From Aureimonas sp. ME7 (GTDB taxonomy: Bacteria; Pseudomonadota; Alphaproteobacteria; Rhizobiales; Rhizobiaceae), in the NCBI RefSeq assembly GCF_903970965.1, contig NZ_CAJCKW010000003.1:396479-460478 (forward strand): 64,000 bases of DNA, in the 5' to 3' direction. This document shows positions 9,184 through 17,752 of this stretch, one piece after another. Position numbers and translations under genes: made by a program. The first letter of the stretch is position 1. Each line of letters begins with the position of its first letter. The notes beneath the pieces are model-generated. The model worked only from the letters and a program-made list of their open reading frames with translations. It was not told where the DNA came from and searched no databases.

Positions 9184-10335
9184 TCAGCCGGTGAAGGCGA
9201 GTTCGACGGGCAGGCGGGACAGGGACTCCGGCGCGCCGTCCGTGGTCAGATAGGTCTGGCCGAGGCTCATGGCGGTTCCGCTGTCGGAGTCCATGATGAT
9301 CATGTGCGCGAACAGCGTCATGTTCGGCCGGATCGGCTCGGCGTTGCCGGACACGAACATCTGCGGGTCCATCCAGGACGGGGCGAAGCGCGCGCCGACC
9401 GAATATCCGCAGGCGGCGAGGCGATGGCGAACGAGGTCGTGGTCTTCCATGACGCGGGCATGGGCGTCGAACACGTCGCCGAACGTGTTTCCCGGACGCA
9501 TCGCATCCTCGACGGCACGCAGCGCCTGCGAGCCTGCCGCAAACAGCTCTTCATGCCGCATCAGCGGGCGGCCGACTACAAGGGTGCGCATCAGCGGCGC
9601 GTGGTACTGCGCCTTGACGCCAGACCATTCGATCGTCAGCTGGTCCTGCGCGGAAAGCTGTCGGCGCCCCGACTTGTAGCGGCACAGGAGCGCATCCGTG
9701 CCCGAGCCCAAGATGAACGGGTTGGCCGGGTAGTCGCCGCCCTTGCGCAGGATGTCGCCCTGGAGGGCGTGGAGAAGGTCGGCTTCGTCCGCGCCCTCGC
9801 GCAGGAGCGGCCACATCGCCTCGAACGCCTCGTCGCCGAGCCGCGCGGCCTCCTGGACATAGGCGATCTCGGCCTCGCTCTTGACGAGGCGGAGCGCAGG
9901 CACGAGGTCGGACGCGTCCTGCAGGCTCGCGAAGGAGCCGAGCTTTTCCTCGACCAGCCGCCCGTTGGCCGCCGTCAGTCCGTGGGTCGCCCATTCGACG
10001 CCGACGCGTGCGCCGAGCAGGCCCATGTCGTCCATGATATCGCGAAGCTCGATCGCCGGGTTGGCGCCGCCCCGGTCGCGCCAAAGAACAATCGTCTTGA
10101 TATTGGATGTCGCCTGCGCCTGGCGAAGGTCGGCCGAGCGCGCCAGAAGGCGCATCTCGCCGTCGGCCTTCACGACGAGGCACTGGAAGAAGCAGAAGCC
10201 GAACGTGTCGAACCCGGTCAGCCAATAAAGCGAATCCTGAGCGAACAGGAGGAGAGCGTCGAGCTTGCGCTCGGCCATCTCGGCGCGCAGGCGCTCACGG
10301 CGGCGTTCGAACTCGTCGGGGGTGAAGTGAAGCAT
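9184..10335 (-). CDS. Creatinase/ectoine-hydrolase-like M24 protein lacking metal ligands
   Basis: 383 residues with a creatinase N-terminal domain (about 10-140) and a pita-bread M24 domain (about 155-370). In metal-dependent aminopeptidases the D-D-H-E-E ligands are conserved; here the first two Asp positions read EWSG (about 236-239) and APLMRT (about 246-251), the His site reads GYSVG (310-314), and the first Glu region reads AHMIIM. This resembles creatinase and the DoeA/EutD ectoine hydrolases, which do not depend on the dinuclear metal site, rather than a true Xaa-Pro aminopeptidase. The substrate is unknown; no ectoine genes are visible nearby. It follows pgeF by 29 bases on the same strand. 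Confidence 0.8.
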   Translation of the reverse strand: MLHFTPDEFERRRERLRAEMAERKLDALLLFAQDSLYWLTGFDTFGFCFFQCLVVKADGEMRLLARSADLRQAQATSNIKTIVLWRDRGGANPAIELRDIMDDMGLLGARVGVEWATHGLTAANGRLVEEKLGSFASLQDASDLVPALRLVKSEAEIAYVQEAARLGDEAFEAMWPLLREGADEADLLHALQGDILRKGGDYPANPFILGSGTDALLCRYKSGRRQLSAQDQLTIEWSGVKAQYHAPLMRTLVVGRPLMRHEELFAAGSQALRAVEDAMRPGNTFGDVFDAHARVMEDHDLVRHRLAACGYSVGARFAPSWMDPQMFVSGNAEPIRPNMTLFAHMIIMDSDSGTAMSLGQTYLTTDGAPESLSRLPVELAFTG

Positions 10336-10364
10336 CCGGGCTCCGTTCGAGAATGTTCGCCGGC

Positions 10365-11171
10365 TCAGCCGAGCGCGATGGCGGAAAGCTGCCGTCCGTA
10401 GTCGGGTTCAGTGCGATGCGTGGTGCGGCGGAAGGAAAAGAACCGATCCTCCTGCGCATAGGTGCAATGGCCGACGAAGCGGGCGGAAAGCCCGAGGCCG
10501 ATCAGCCGGTGCACGATATAGCCGGGCAAGTCGAACTGCCGCTTGTCGGCCGTCTGGCCGTCGGCGAAGAAGCGGGCGTTGTCGGCGCTCTCAGTGAGGA
10601 ACGCGTCCAGCATCTCGGTGCCGACCTCGTAGTTCGGCTGCGTGATGCAGGGGCCGAGCACGGCCTGGATCGCCTCGCGCCGGGCGCCGAGCGCTTCCAT
10701 CGCTTCCACCGTCCGATCGAGGACGCCGCCCGTCGCCCCGCGCCAGCCGGCATGGGCTGCCGCGACGACGCCGGCTTCAGCATCCGCGAACAGAACCGGG
10801 CCGCAATCGGCGGTGACGACGCCGACGGCCAGGCCGGGCGTTGCGGTCACCACGGCGTCGGCCTTCGGGCGCTCGCCCCCGAACGGTTCGGTGACGGTGA
10901 CGACATCGGGCGAATGGGTCTGCCAGGGGGTGGCGAGTTCGGTGCTGCCCAGCCCGAGGAAGTGAACGGCGCGCCGCCGGTTCTCGCGAACGCTTTCCGG
11001 GTCGTCATGCGAGCCGACGCCGGCGTTCAGTCCGCGATAGATCCCGGACGAAACGCCGCCGGAGCGGGTGAAAAAGGCATGCGAGAGCCCGGAATGGACT
11101 GCCAGGCCAGGGTCCTGGACGACGTCGTTCGCGGCAAGATGGGATGCTGAGCGGAGGCGGGGATCGGACAT
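10365..11171 (-). CDS. pgeF: Peptidoglycan editing factor PgeF (laccase-domain/YfiH family)
   Basis: YfiH-type zinc enzyme, once called polyphenol oxidase; members act as PgeF, which removes mis-incorporated L-Ser from peptidoglycan precursors, or as purine nucleoside enzymes. The 268-residue form starts at 11171 (MSDPRLRSASHLA). Landmarks are FFTRSGGVSSG, WQTHSPDVV, VTADCGPVLF and AAAHAGWRGATGG, which carry the conserved Cys/His metal ligands. It follows the NDUFAF7-like gene by 32 bases, in the lgt operon. Confidence 0.92.
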   Translation of the reverse strand: MSDPRLRSASHLAANDVVQDPGLAVHSGLSHAFFTRSGGVSSGIYRGLNAGVGSHDDPESVRENRRRAVHFLGLGSTELATPWQTHSPDVVTVTEPFGGERPKADAVVTATPGLAVGVVTADCGPVLFADAEAGVVAAAHAGWRGATGGVLDRTVEAMEALGARREAIQAVLGPCITQPNYEVGTEMLDAFLTESADNARFFADGQTADKRQFDLPGYIVHRLIGLGLSARFVGHCTYAQEDRFFSFRRTTHRTEPDYGRQLSAIALG

Positions 11172-11203
11172 GCCGGGAATCGTGGAGAAGAGGGTGCTTC
11201 GAG

Positions 11204-12304
11204 TCAATCGGACGGGTCGCACGGAAAAGGCGGGAGACGCAAAGGGGCGCTGGAGGCGGCGAAGACCTTGAAGAGGACGCCCATCTGTCCGGCCGCGTTG
11301 CCGGCGAGGCGATGAACGGCGGCCGAGATCGCGGCTTGCGCCGCCGCGTCCCCCTCGCGCCCAAGCCGTCCGGCTCGCTCCACGAGGCCCATCGCTAGAA
11401 GAAACTCGCCCTGGGTCGCCAGAGCGCGGTGGAGCCTGGGCACGCCGGCGAACAGCGCGCCCACGCGCTCGAAATCGACATGGCTCGTCAGGTCCGCTTC
11501 GCCCGGCCGCTCGAGAAGAGGCGCGTATTCGTGTCGGCGCAGGGCCTGGAGTGTGTCGCCAAAGCCGGTGCGGGTATGCCCGTAGTCGATCAGGAGTGCG
11601 GCGCCGCCGTTCGCTCCGATCCTTTCGGCGAGCGCGAGGCAAAGGGCGTCACGCTCCGGCGACCACTCGAAGATGTCCCCCCGGCGCGGCGCGGGCAGGC
11701 GCGCGAGTACTGCGGGCACCTGGCGCAGCGGCGGGCCTTCGGCGAGGGCGAGGCTATCCCCCTCCGTCACGACGGTTCGCTCGCGCCAGGCACCGTCGGC
11801 GAAGCGAAGCTGGCGGATGGCGACCGCATCCAGAAGCTCGTTGGCGACGAAGATCATGGGAAGCGCCTCCAGATCTTCCACGCGCCGACACCAGCGGATG
11901 GGCAGATCGAAGCGCGCCAGTCGTTGCCGCTGGATCTCGGTCAGCCGATCGCTGGTTTCCACGAGGCGGGTGCGGACGGCGCGCCCGAATGCCGGGTCGA
12001 ATTGGCGAAAGCTGCGCAGCATGTCCGCCATCAGCGTGCCGCGTCCGGGTCCGACCTCGGCGAGAACGAAGGGCGAGGGACGCCCGAGGCCGTCCCAGGC
12101 GGCAAAGCACCAGGCAGCCAGGAGTTCGCCGAACATCTGGCTGATGTCCGGCGCGGTGGTGAAGTCGCCGTCCGCGCCGAACGGATCGCGCTTCGTGTAG
12201 TAACCTCCTTGAGCATCGAAGAGCGCGAGGTTCCAGAACCGGTCGAGGCGCATCGGGCCCCGTGTCGCGATCTCCGCCCGGATGCGGGCTAGGAGGTCGC
12301 TCAC
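11204..12304 (-). CDS. SAM-dependent methyltransferase, NDUFAF7/MidA family (DUF185)
   Basis: 366-residue protein. The GTG start overlaps the lgt stop by 4 bases (GTGA), indicating translational coupling. N-terminal segment MRLDRFWNLALFDAQGGYY and the GxGxG methyltransferase motif VGPGRGTLMADML are typical. Known: the mitochondrial homologue methylates an arginine of complex I subunit NDUFS2; whether the bacterial protein does the same is inference. The pairing lgt - NDUFAF7-like - pgeF is common in alphaproteobacteria. Confidence 0.9.
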   Translation of the reverse strand: MSDLLARIRAEIATRGPMRLDRFWNLALFDAQGGYYTKRDPFGADGDFTTAPDISQMFGELLAAWCFAAWDGLGRPSPFVLAEVGPGRGTLMADMLRSFRQFDPAFGRAVRTRLVETSDRLTEIQRQRLARFDLPIRWCRRVEDLEALPMIFVANELLDAVAIRQLRFADGAWRERTVVTEGDSLALAEGPPLRQVPAVLARLPAPRRGDIFEWSPERDALCLALAERIGANGGAALLIDYGHTRTGFGDTLQALRRHEYAPLLERPGEADLTSHVDFERVGALFAGVPRLHRALATQGEFLLAMGLVERAGRLGREGDAAAQAAISAAVHRLAGNAAGQMGVLFKVFAASSAPLRLPPFPCDPSD

Positions 12305-13170
12305 GCAGGCGTCGCCGGCTCGGACGCGCGCGGTGCGTAGGCGCGAGGTCTGGCCGAGGCCATCGCCCATAGGCCGATCGCCAGCATCGGCAGCGAAAGC
12401 ACCATGCCCATGGTGAGCCAGCCCGTTCCCAGGAGATAGCCGAGCTGCGCGTCGGGCAGGCGAAAGAACTCCACGAAGATGCGGGCCGCGCCGTAGAGGA
12501 GGAGGAAGGCGCCGCCGACGAGGCGTGGGCGCCCAAGGGCCCCGAAATGGTGCGTCAGGATGCGCAGGAGGAGAAACAGGACGATGCCTTCCAGCCCTGC
12601 CTCGTAGAGCTGCGAAGGGTGTCGCGGCTCGGGGCCGGCCAGCGGAAAGGCCATCGCCCAGGGCACGTCCGAGGGGGCGCCCCACAGCTCGCCGTTGATG
12701 AAGTTGGCGATACGTCCGAAGAACAGGCCGAAGGGCACGGAAGCGGCGACGACATCGATCAGGCTGAACAGCGGCACCTTATGGGTCCGGCAGAACAGAG
12801 CCATCGCCACCACGACGCCGAGAAGACCGCCGTGGAACGACATGCCCCCTTCCCAGACGCGCAAGGCGGACAGCGGGTCGGCCGCGACGCGCTCGAAGTC
12901 GTAGAAGAAGATGGAGCCGAGCCGCCCGCCCGCCACGATGCCGATCGTGATCCAGACGATGAAGTCGTCGATATCGGCCTTGGTGATCGGCGACACGCCG
13001 TTCGGCCAAAGCCGGGCGCTGCCCACGAGATGGCGCCCGTAGAGCCAGCCGCACAGAATGCCCGCGACATAGGCGAGGCCGTACCAGCGAAGCGCGATCG
13101 GACCGATCTGCAGGAACACCGGGTCGATCGCGGGATAGGCGAGAACGCCGAGGAGGGCTGAGGCTGTCAT
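12301..13170 (-). CDS. lgt: Prolipoprotein diacylglyceryl transferase
   Basis: Inner-membrane enzyme that moves diacylglycerol from phosphatidylglycerol to the lipobox cysteine of prolipoproteins. The start at 13170 gives 289 residues with about seven hydrophobic helices. The signature GRIANFINGELWG is complete, with FHGGLLGVV and the C-terminal RHPSQLYEA segment. First gene of the minus-strand operon running to the M24 gene; divergent from the UbiK-like gene. Confidence 0.96.
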   Translation of the reverse strand: MTASALLGVLAYPAIDPVFLQIGPIALRWYGLAYVAGILCGWLYGRHLVGSARLWPNGVSPITKADIDDFIVWITIGIVAGGRLGSIFFYDFERVAADPLSALRVWEGGMSFHGGLLGVVVAMALFCRTHKVPLFSLIDVVAASVPFGLFFGRIANFINGELWGAPSDVPWAMAFPLAGPEPRHPSQLYEAGLEGIVLFLLLRILTHHFGALGRPRLVGGAFLLLYGAARIFVEFFRLPDAQLGYLLGTGWLTMGMVLSLPMLAIGLWAMASARPRAYAPRASEPATPA

Positions 13171-13321
13171 GGCGTTCTCTTTGGCAGGGCTCGCGAGGGC
13201 ACGTCGGACCTTCGAATGCGCCGGGGCGGGCGCCCGGGTCAAGCGGAAGGGCGCTCCATTGCCAAGGGGAAGCCGAGAGCCTACCTCCAGCGAAGCCTTT
13301 CCCCCCGCGATGGAGCGCACG

Positions 13322-13594
13322 ATGACCGAACGAGGCCCGAACCGCATGCTGGACGAGTTCGCCCGCGTGATGACCGATGCCGCCGGGGCCGCCCAAGGCG
13401 TGCGCCGCGAGATGGAGACCGTGTTCCGGGCGCAGGGCGAGCGCCTGATCAACGGGCTCGACCTCGTGCAGCGCGAGGAGTTCGAAGCCGTGCGCGAGAT
13501 GGCGACGCGCGCCCGCGTCGAGAACGAAGCGCTTAAGAAGCGCATTTCCGACCTCGAAGCCCGTCTCGGAACGGCCGGCTCCAACGGCCTCTGA
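13322..13594 (+). CDS. UbiK/BMFP-like accessory factor
   Basis: 90-residue protein of the BMFP (YqiC/UbiK) family. An N-terminal amphipathic region (MLDEFARVMTDAAGAAQGV) is followed by a C-terminal coiled coil (VENEALKKRISDLEARL). Known: E. coli UbiK is a small trimeric protein that binds membranes and helps ubiquinone synthesis. The ATG at 13322 is favoured over the longer in-frame extension because it begins just before the conserved domain; ATG 13310 is a close alternative. Divergent from lgt, as in several related genomes. Confidence 0.85.
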   Translation: MTERGPNRMLDEFARVMTDAAGAAQGVRREMETVFRAQGERLINGLDLVQREEFEAVREMATRARVENEALKKRISDLEARLGTAGSNGL

Positions 13595-13913
13595 CGGCTT
13601 ATCCACAGGCCATGCACAGGTTTCTCGAGGCCTGTCGTCGCCGTGTCGGATTCGGAAAGTCGTGAGCGCTGAATCGCTTAAGCATCGGGCGGGCGCCGGC
13701 GCGACACCGCGCCGCCCGCTCAAATCTTAAAAAGCCGTTTCCGCCCCTGGAAACCCGACTCCGCGTCGATACACTGATTCATAAGGGTGATTCGCCACGG
13801 CGGCGGTCTTCCGGGATGCGGAACAGGGGTCTTACGAGGAATTCGACCCCCGGCGGTGGAGCGTATGCGGCGCTTCCTCGACCCTGCATCCGATGCGGCT
13901 TGAGGAACGACAG
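13595..13913. other. Intergenic region before the ybjN-like gene
   Basis: No gene is supported. A GC-rich imperfect hairpin is centred near 13705 and an AT-richer patch (TCTTAAAAAGCCG) follows it, which could end the preceding transcript. A GAGGAA box just before 13914 is the ribosome site of the next gene. Confidence 0.6.
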
Positions 13914-14414
13914 ATGCAACTCGGGGAATTGGAATTTCGGCGGCAGTCCCATCCGGTGGACGTGATCGAACTCGTCGCCTCCGACCACGACTGGTCGTTC
14001 GAGCGGCCCTGCGACGACGAGATCGCGGTGTCCGTGCGCGGCGACTGGACGGATTATTCGGTGTCCTTTTCCTGGATGGAGGCGTCCGAGGCGCTGCATC
14101 TGGGATGCGCCTTCACGCTGAAGGTTCCGGTCCGGCGGCAGGTCGAGGTGCTGCGCCTCCTGTCGCGGATCAACGAACAGCTCGTTCTTGGCCATTTCGA
14201 CCTGTGGGCGGACGAAGGCGCGGTGATGTTCCGCCATGCGCTTCTTCTGTCGGGCGGCGTCCAGCCGACCAACCAGCAGGCCGAGCGGCTTCTCTCCGTC
14301 GCGCTGGAAGCCTGCGAGCGATACTATCAGGCTTTCCAGTTCGTCGTCTGGGCGGAAAAGAGCGTCGACGAAGCCATGGCCTATGCCGTGTTCGACACGG
14401 TCGGCAGCGCGTGA
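13914..14414 (+). CDS. YbjN-domain protein
   Basis: 166 residues from the ATG at 13914, which has GAGGAA about 9 bases upstream; the in-frame ATG at 13893 has none. The domain resembles the YbjN/secretion-chaperone-like fold (ASDHDWSFERP, GDWTDYSVSFSWM, LLSRINEQLVLGHFDLW). E. coli YbjN affects motility and stress responses; the alphaproteobacterial role is unknown. Its stop overlaps the proC GTG start (GTGA), so the two are translationally coupled. Confidence 0.85.
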   Translation: MQLGELEFRRQSHPVDVIELVASDHDWSFERPCDDEIAVSVRGDWTDYSVSFSWMEASEALHLGCAFTLKVPVRRQVEVLRLLSRINEQLVLGHFDLWADEGAVMFRHALLLSGGVQPTNQQAERLLSVALEACERYYQAFQFVVWAEKSVDEAMAYAVFDTVGSA

Positions 14415-15229
14415 GCCGGATGGCGCCGGTCGGCCGGCTGCTTCTGGTCGGCGGCGGCAACATGGGCGGCGCGATGCTGGGCGGCTGGATCGAGCAGGGG
14501 CTCGATCCGCGCTCGGTGACGATCCTCGATCCGAACCCGTCGCCCGCCCTTGCCCCGCTTCTGGAGCAGGGCATCGGGCACGTGACGACGGCACCGGGCG
14601 AGGCGCAGGACGTGGTGATCCTTGCGGTGAAGCCGCAGATCATGGACGCGGCCCTGCCGCCGCTCCTGCCGGCCTTGAAGCCGGAAACGCTGGTGATCTC
14701 GGTCGCCGCCGGGCGAACCGTCGCCTTCGTCGAAGAGCGTCTCGGCGAGCGCGCTGTGGTGCGCGCCATGCCCAACACGCCGGCGCTGATCGGGCGCGGC
14801 ATCACCGGTGCCTTTGCCAACGCGCGCGTCAGCGCCGGGCTGCGGCAGACGGCGGGCGATCTTCTGGGCGCCAGCGGGCCGGTGGAGTGGGTGGCGTCGG
14901 AGGACGATATCGACCGCGTCACCGCCGTGTCGGGCAGCGGCCCCGCCTATGTCTTCCTTCTGGCCGAGGCCTTGGCACAGGCCGGGGTCGAGGCGGGGCT
15001 AGAGCCCGAACTCGCCATGCGCCTTGCGCGCCACACGGTGGCCGGAGCCGGTGAGCTGATGATCCGCTCCGCGGACGAGCCGGCGCAGCTGCGGCGCAAC
15101 GTGACCTCGCCCAGGGGCACCACGGAAGCCGCTCTCAGCGTATTGATGGCCGATGGCAGCCTCGCTGATCTGATGACACGCGCCGTGGAGGCCGCCCGCG
15201 CCCGTGCGGTCGAACTTTCCAAGGCTTGA
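14411..15229 (+). CDS. proC: Pyrroline-5-carboxylate reductase
   Basis: Last step of proline synthesis, NAD(P)H reduction of pyrroline-5-carboxylate. The GTG at 14411 overlaps the upstream stop; an ATG at 14420 is the alternative. The product is 272 residues. N-terminal Rossmann motif LLLVGGGNMGGAML, RAMPNTPALIGRG, and the P5CR signature region AGAGELMIRSADEPAQL with NVTSPRGTTEAAL are present. Four bases separate it from csaA. Confidence 0.96.
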   Translation: MSRMAPVGRLLLVGGGNMGGAMLGGWIEQGLDPRSVTILDPNPSPALAPLLEQGIGHVTTAPGEAQDVVILAVKPQIMDAALPPLLPALKPETLVISVAAGRTVAFVEERLGERAVVRAMPNTPALIGRGITGAFANARVSAGLRQTAGDLLGASGPVEWVASEDDIDRVTAVSGSGPAYVFLLAEALAQAGVEAGLEPELAMRLARHTVAGAGELMIRSADEPAQLRRNVTSPRGTTEAALSVLMADGSLADLMTRAVEAARARAVELSKA

Positions 15230-15233
15230 GCCG

Positions 15234-15593
15234 ATGACGAGCGATACCGCACCGGCCGACACGATCGGTTTCGACGACTTCCTGAAGGTGGATATCCGCG
15301 TCGGGACGATCGTCTCCGCCGAGCCCTTTCCCGAAGCGCGCAAGCCTGCGTTTCGTCTCGTCATCGATTTCGGACCCGAGATCGGACGCAAGAAGTCGTC
15401 GGCACAGATCACCGTTCGCCATTCGCTCGACGAGCTCGTGGGGCGGCAGGTGATGGCCGTGGTCAACTTCCCGGCGCGCCAGATCGGCCCGATGCGCTCC
15501 GAGGTGCTGACGCTGGGCTTTCCCGACGATGAGGGGAACGTGGTCCTCGCCGCTCTCAGCCAGCCCGTGCCGAACGGCGGCCGCCTCTTCTAG
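15234..15593 (+). CDS. csaA: CsaA-type tRNA-binding-domain protein
   Basis: 119 residues forming a single tRNA-binding OB-fold (FDDFLKVDIRVGTIVSAE at about 14-31, then VNFPARQIGPMRSEVLTLGF). Known: Bacillus CsaA has chaperone and export-related activity; the fold matches the C-terminal domain of MetRS. The length and domain are typical. Last gene of the ybjN-proC-csaA unit, convergent with the histidine kinase. Confidence 0.92.
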   Translation: MTSDTAPADTIGFDDFLKVDIRVGTIVSAEPFPEARKPAFRLVIDFGPEIGRKKSSAQITVRHSLDELVGRQVMAVVNFPARQIGPMRSEVLTLGFPDDEGNVVLAALSQPVPNGGRLF

Positions 15594-15603
15594 GGCTTTC
15601 GGT

Positions 15604-17049
15604 TCAGGCCGGCACGCGAACCATCGCCTTCAGTCCGCCCAGGGCGGATTCCGACAGGAGGATGTCGCCCCCATGGCTGCGCGCGATGTCGCGCGCGATG
15701 GCGAGGCCGAGGCCTGTGCCGCCGGCGTCGATGTTGCGCGCCTCGTCGAGCCGGAAGAAGGGCTTGAACACCTCCTCGCGCTGGTTCGCCTCGATGCCCG
15801 GCCCGTCGTCCTCGACCGAGACGCTGAGCCAGCGATCGTCGTGGCGCGCGAGAAGCCGCACCGCCTGCCCGTGGCGCATGGCGTTGGCGACAAGATTGTT
15901 GAGGCAGCGCGTGAACGCGTCCGGCCGAACGGTGACGAGCGGATCGCCGGCGATCTCGGTTTCGATCGTGCAGTTCTTCAACGCCGCTTCGCTCTCGAAC
16001 CGTAGGAACAGGCGCTCCAGGTCGAGCTCGCCGACCTCCTCGCCGCCTTCCCCCTTGGCGAAGGCGAGGTAGCCTTCCAGCATGCGGCCCATCTCGTCGA
16101 CGTCGTGTTCGAGTTCGCGCCGATCCTCGCCGTCTTCCAGAAGCACCAACTGCAGCCGGAAGCGCGTCAGAACAGTGCGAAGATCGTGGCTGACGCCGTT
16201 GAGCATCTGCGTGCGCTGCTCGATCTGACGCTCGATCCGGTCGCGCATCTGGATGAAGGCGAGCGACGCGCGCCGTACCTCGGAAGCGCCGCGAACGCGA
16301 AAGTCCGTCGGCATCGGCTGCCCGCGCCCGAACCCTTCCGCGGCCTGGGCGAGCTTCTGGATCGGACGGATCTGGTTGCGCAGGAACAGGATGGCGATCA
16401 GGATCAGCACCAGCGAGGTGCCCACCATCCAGACTAGGAAGATATGGCTGTTGGAGGCGTAGGCCGAGTTGCGCGGCGCGAAGATGCGCAGCATGTGGTC
16501 GGGCAACTGGATGCGAATTTCAACGATGCGCGATTCGCCCACCGTATCGATCCAGAATGGCCGGTTGATGCGCTGGGTGATCTCTTCCGACAGGATGCCG
16601 TCGAGAATGTTGAAGAAGGGCTTGGGCGCGGGGGCGGGAAGCGGTTCGCTCGGCAGGACGAGAACGTTCAGCCCCAGCCGGTCGCGTGCGATGCGGGTGA
16701 CGTCCGAGAAGGTCGGATCGGCCGGATAGGTCTCGATCATGTCGATCACGGCCGCGATGTCCTGGACCACGGCGGCCGACAGTCGCTGCGTCACAGTCTG
16801 CCAGTGTCGCTCCATGAAGACGAAGGCGACCACGGACTGAAGCAGCACCATCGGCGCGATGATGATGATCAGCGAGCGGGCGTAAAGGCCTTTGGGCGTG
16901 CGCCGCGAGATGGCGCGCCGGATTCGCCGAAAGCCGGATCGGATCAGGGTCGGGAGCGGCGAACGGTCGGCCGGCTCGTCGCCGGCCAGCGGCGGCCCCA
17001 GCACGAGCTTTCCGCCCGGCGCGCGCGCTTCGTGGGTCTCAGTCGACAT
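15604..17049 (-). CDS. EnvZ-type sensor histidine kinase
   Basis: 481 residues: an N-terminal cytoplasmic basic stretch, a membrane helix (LIIIIAPMVLLQSVVAFVFM), a periplasmic domain of about 110 residues, a second helix (VWMVGTSLVLILIAILFL), HAMP, an H-box GVSHDLRTVLTRFRLQ and a full ATPase domain (NLVANAMRHG, EDDGPGIEANQ, GGTGLGLAIARDIARSHGG). The start overlaps the end of the response-regulator gene by 11 bases, so they are probably cognate partners. Signal unknown. Confidence 0.93.
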   Translation of the reverse strand: MSTETHEARAPGGKLVLGPPLAGDEPADRSPLPTLIRSGFRRIRRAISRRTPKGLYARSLIIIIAPMVLLQSVVAFVFMERHWQTVTQRLSAAVVQDIAAVIDMIETYPADPTFSDVTRIARDRLGLNVLVLPSEPLPAPAPKPFFNILDGILSEEITQRINRPFWIDTVGESRIVEIRIQLPDHMLRIFAPRNSAYASNSHIFLVWMVGTSLVLILIAILFLRNQIRPIQKLAQAAEGFGRGQPMPTDFRVRGASEVRRASLAFIQMRDRIERQIEQRTQMLNGVSHDLRTVLTRFRLQLVLLEDGEDRRELEHDVDEMGRMLEGYLAFAKGEGGEEVGELDLERLFLRFESEAALKNCTIETEIAGDPLVTVRPDAFTRCLNNLVANAMRHGQAVRLLARHDDRWLSVSVEDDGPGIEANQREEVFKPFFRLDEARNIDAGGTGLGLAIARDIARSHGGDILLSESALGGLKAMVRVPA

Positions 17050-17752
17050 TCAGCCGGTAGCCGATGCCGCGAACCGTCTGGAGCCAGAGCGGGTTGGCGG
17101 GATCGCTCTCGATCTTGCGGCGAAGGCGGTTGATCTGGACGTCCACCGTCCGCTCGCCGACCTCGGCCTCGTTGGTGAGAAGGTCCTGGCGCGGGATCGT
17201 GTCGCCGGCCTTCTGGGCGAACTGGGCCATGATCTCCTGTTCGCGCTCGGTCAGACGGATGATCTCGACGCCCCGCTTCAGCTCCTTGCGCGACAGGGAA
17301 AAGGAGAACGGGCCGAAGCGCACGTGCTCGACCTTCTGGAGCGGCGCCGCGTTGCCGCGCTTCAAGATATTGTTGATGCGAAGGAGAAGCTCGCGCGGGT
17401 CGAAGGGCTTGGCGAGATAGTCGTCGGCGCCCGCCTCCAGCCCGAGGATCCGGTCGTCGGTTTCCGATCGCGCCGTCAGCATGAGGATCGGGATGTCGCG
17501 ATGGGGCGAGATCGAGCGCACGAGGTCGAGCCCGCTTTCGCCCGGCATCATCACGTCGACGATCAGGAGATCGAACTCGAGCCCCTGGAGGATGCGGCGC
17601 GCCTCGGCCGCGTCGGCGGCCACCGACACGCGAAAGCGCCGCTCGCTGAGGAAACGCGACAGCAGGCTGCGGATGCGCCGGTCGTCGTCGATCACCAGGA
17701 GATGGGGCGCGTCGTCGAGCGATTCGATCGCCGGGGTCTCGTCCAGACTCAT
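17039..17752 (-). CDS. petR: OmpR-family response regulator, PetR-like
   Basis: 237 residues with a receiver domain (acidic pocket VIDDD near residue 22, phospho-acceptor Asp in LLIVDVMMPGESG, Lys in LAKPFDPREL) and a C-terminal winged helix (ERTVDVQINRLRRKIE, VRGIGYRLNVD). In Rhodobacter capsulatus, petP-petR encode a MarR protein and an OmpR-type regulator upstream of petABC and are needed for bc1 expression. The same pair occurs here about 14 kb from petABC, with a histidine kinase added. Overlaps the MarR gene by 4 bases. Confidence 0.85.
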   Translation of the reverse strand: MSLDETPAIESLDDAPHLLVIDDDRRIRSLLSRFLSERRFRVSVAADAAEARRILQGLEFDLLIVDVMMPGESGLDLVRSISPHRDIPILMLTARSETDDRILGLEAGADDYLAKPFDPRELLLRINNILKRGNAAPLQKVEHVRFGPFSFSLSRKELKRGVEIIRLTEREQEIMAQFAQKAGDTIPRQDLLTNEAEVGERTVDVQINRLRRKIESDPANPLWLQTVRGIGYRLNVD

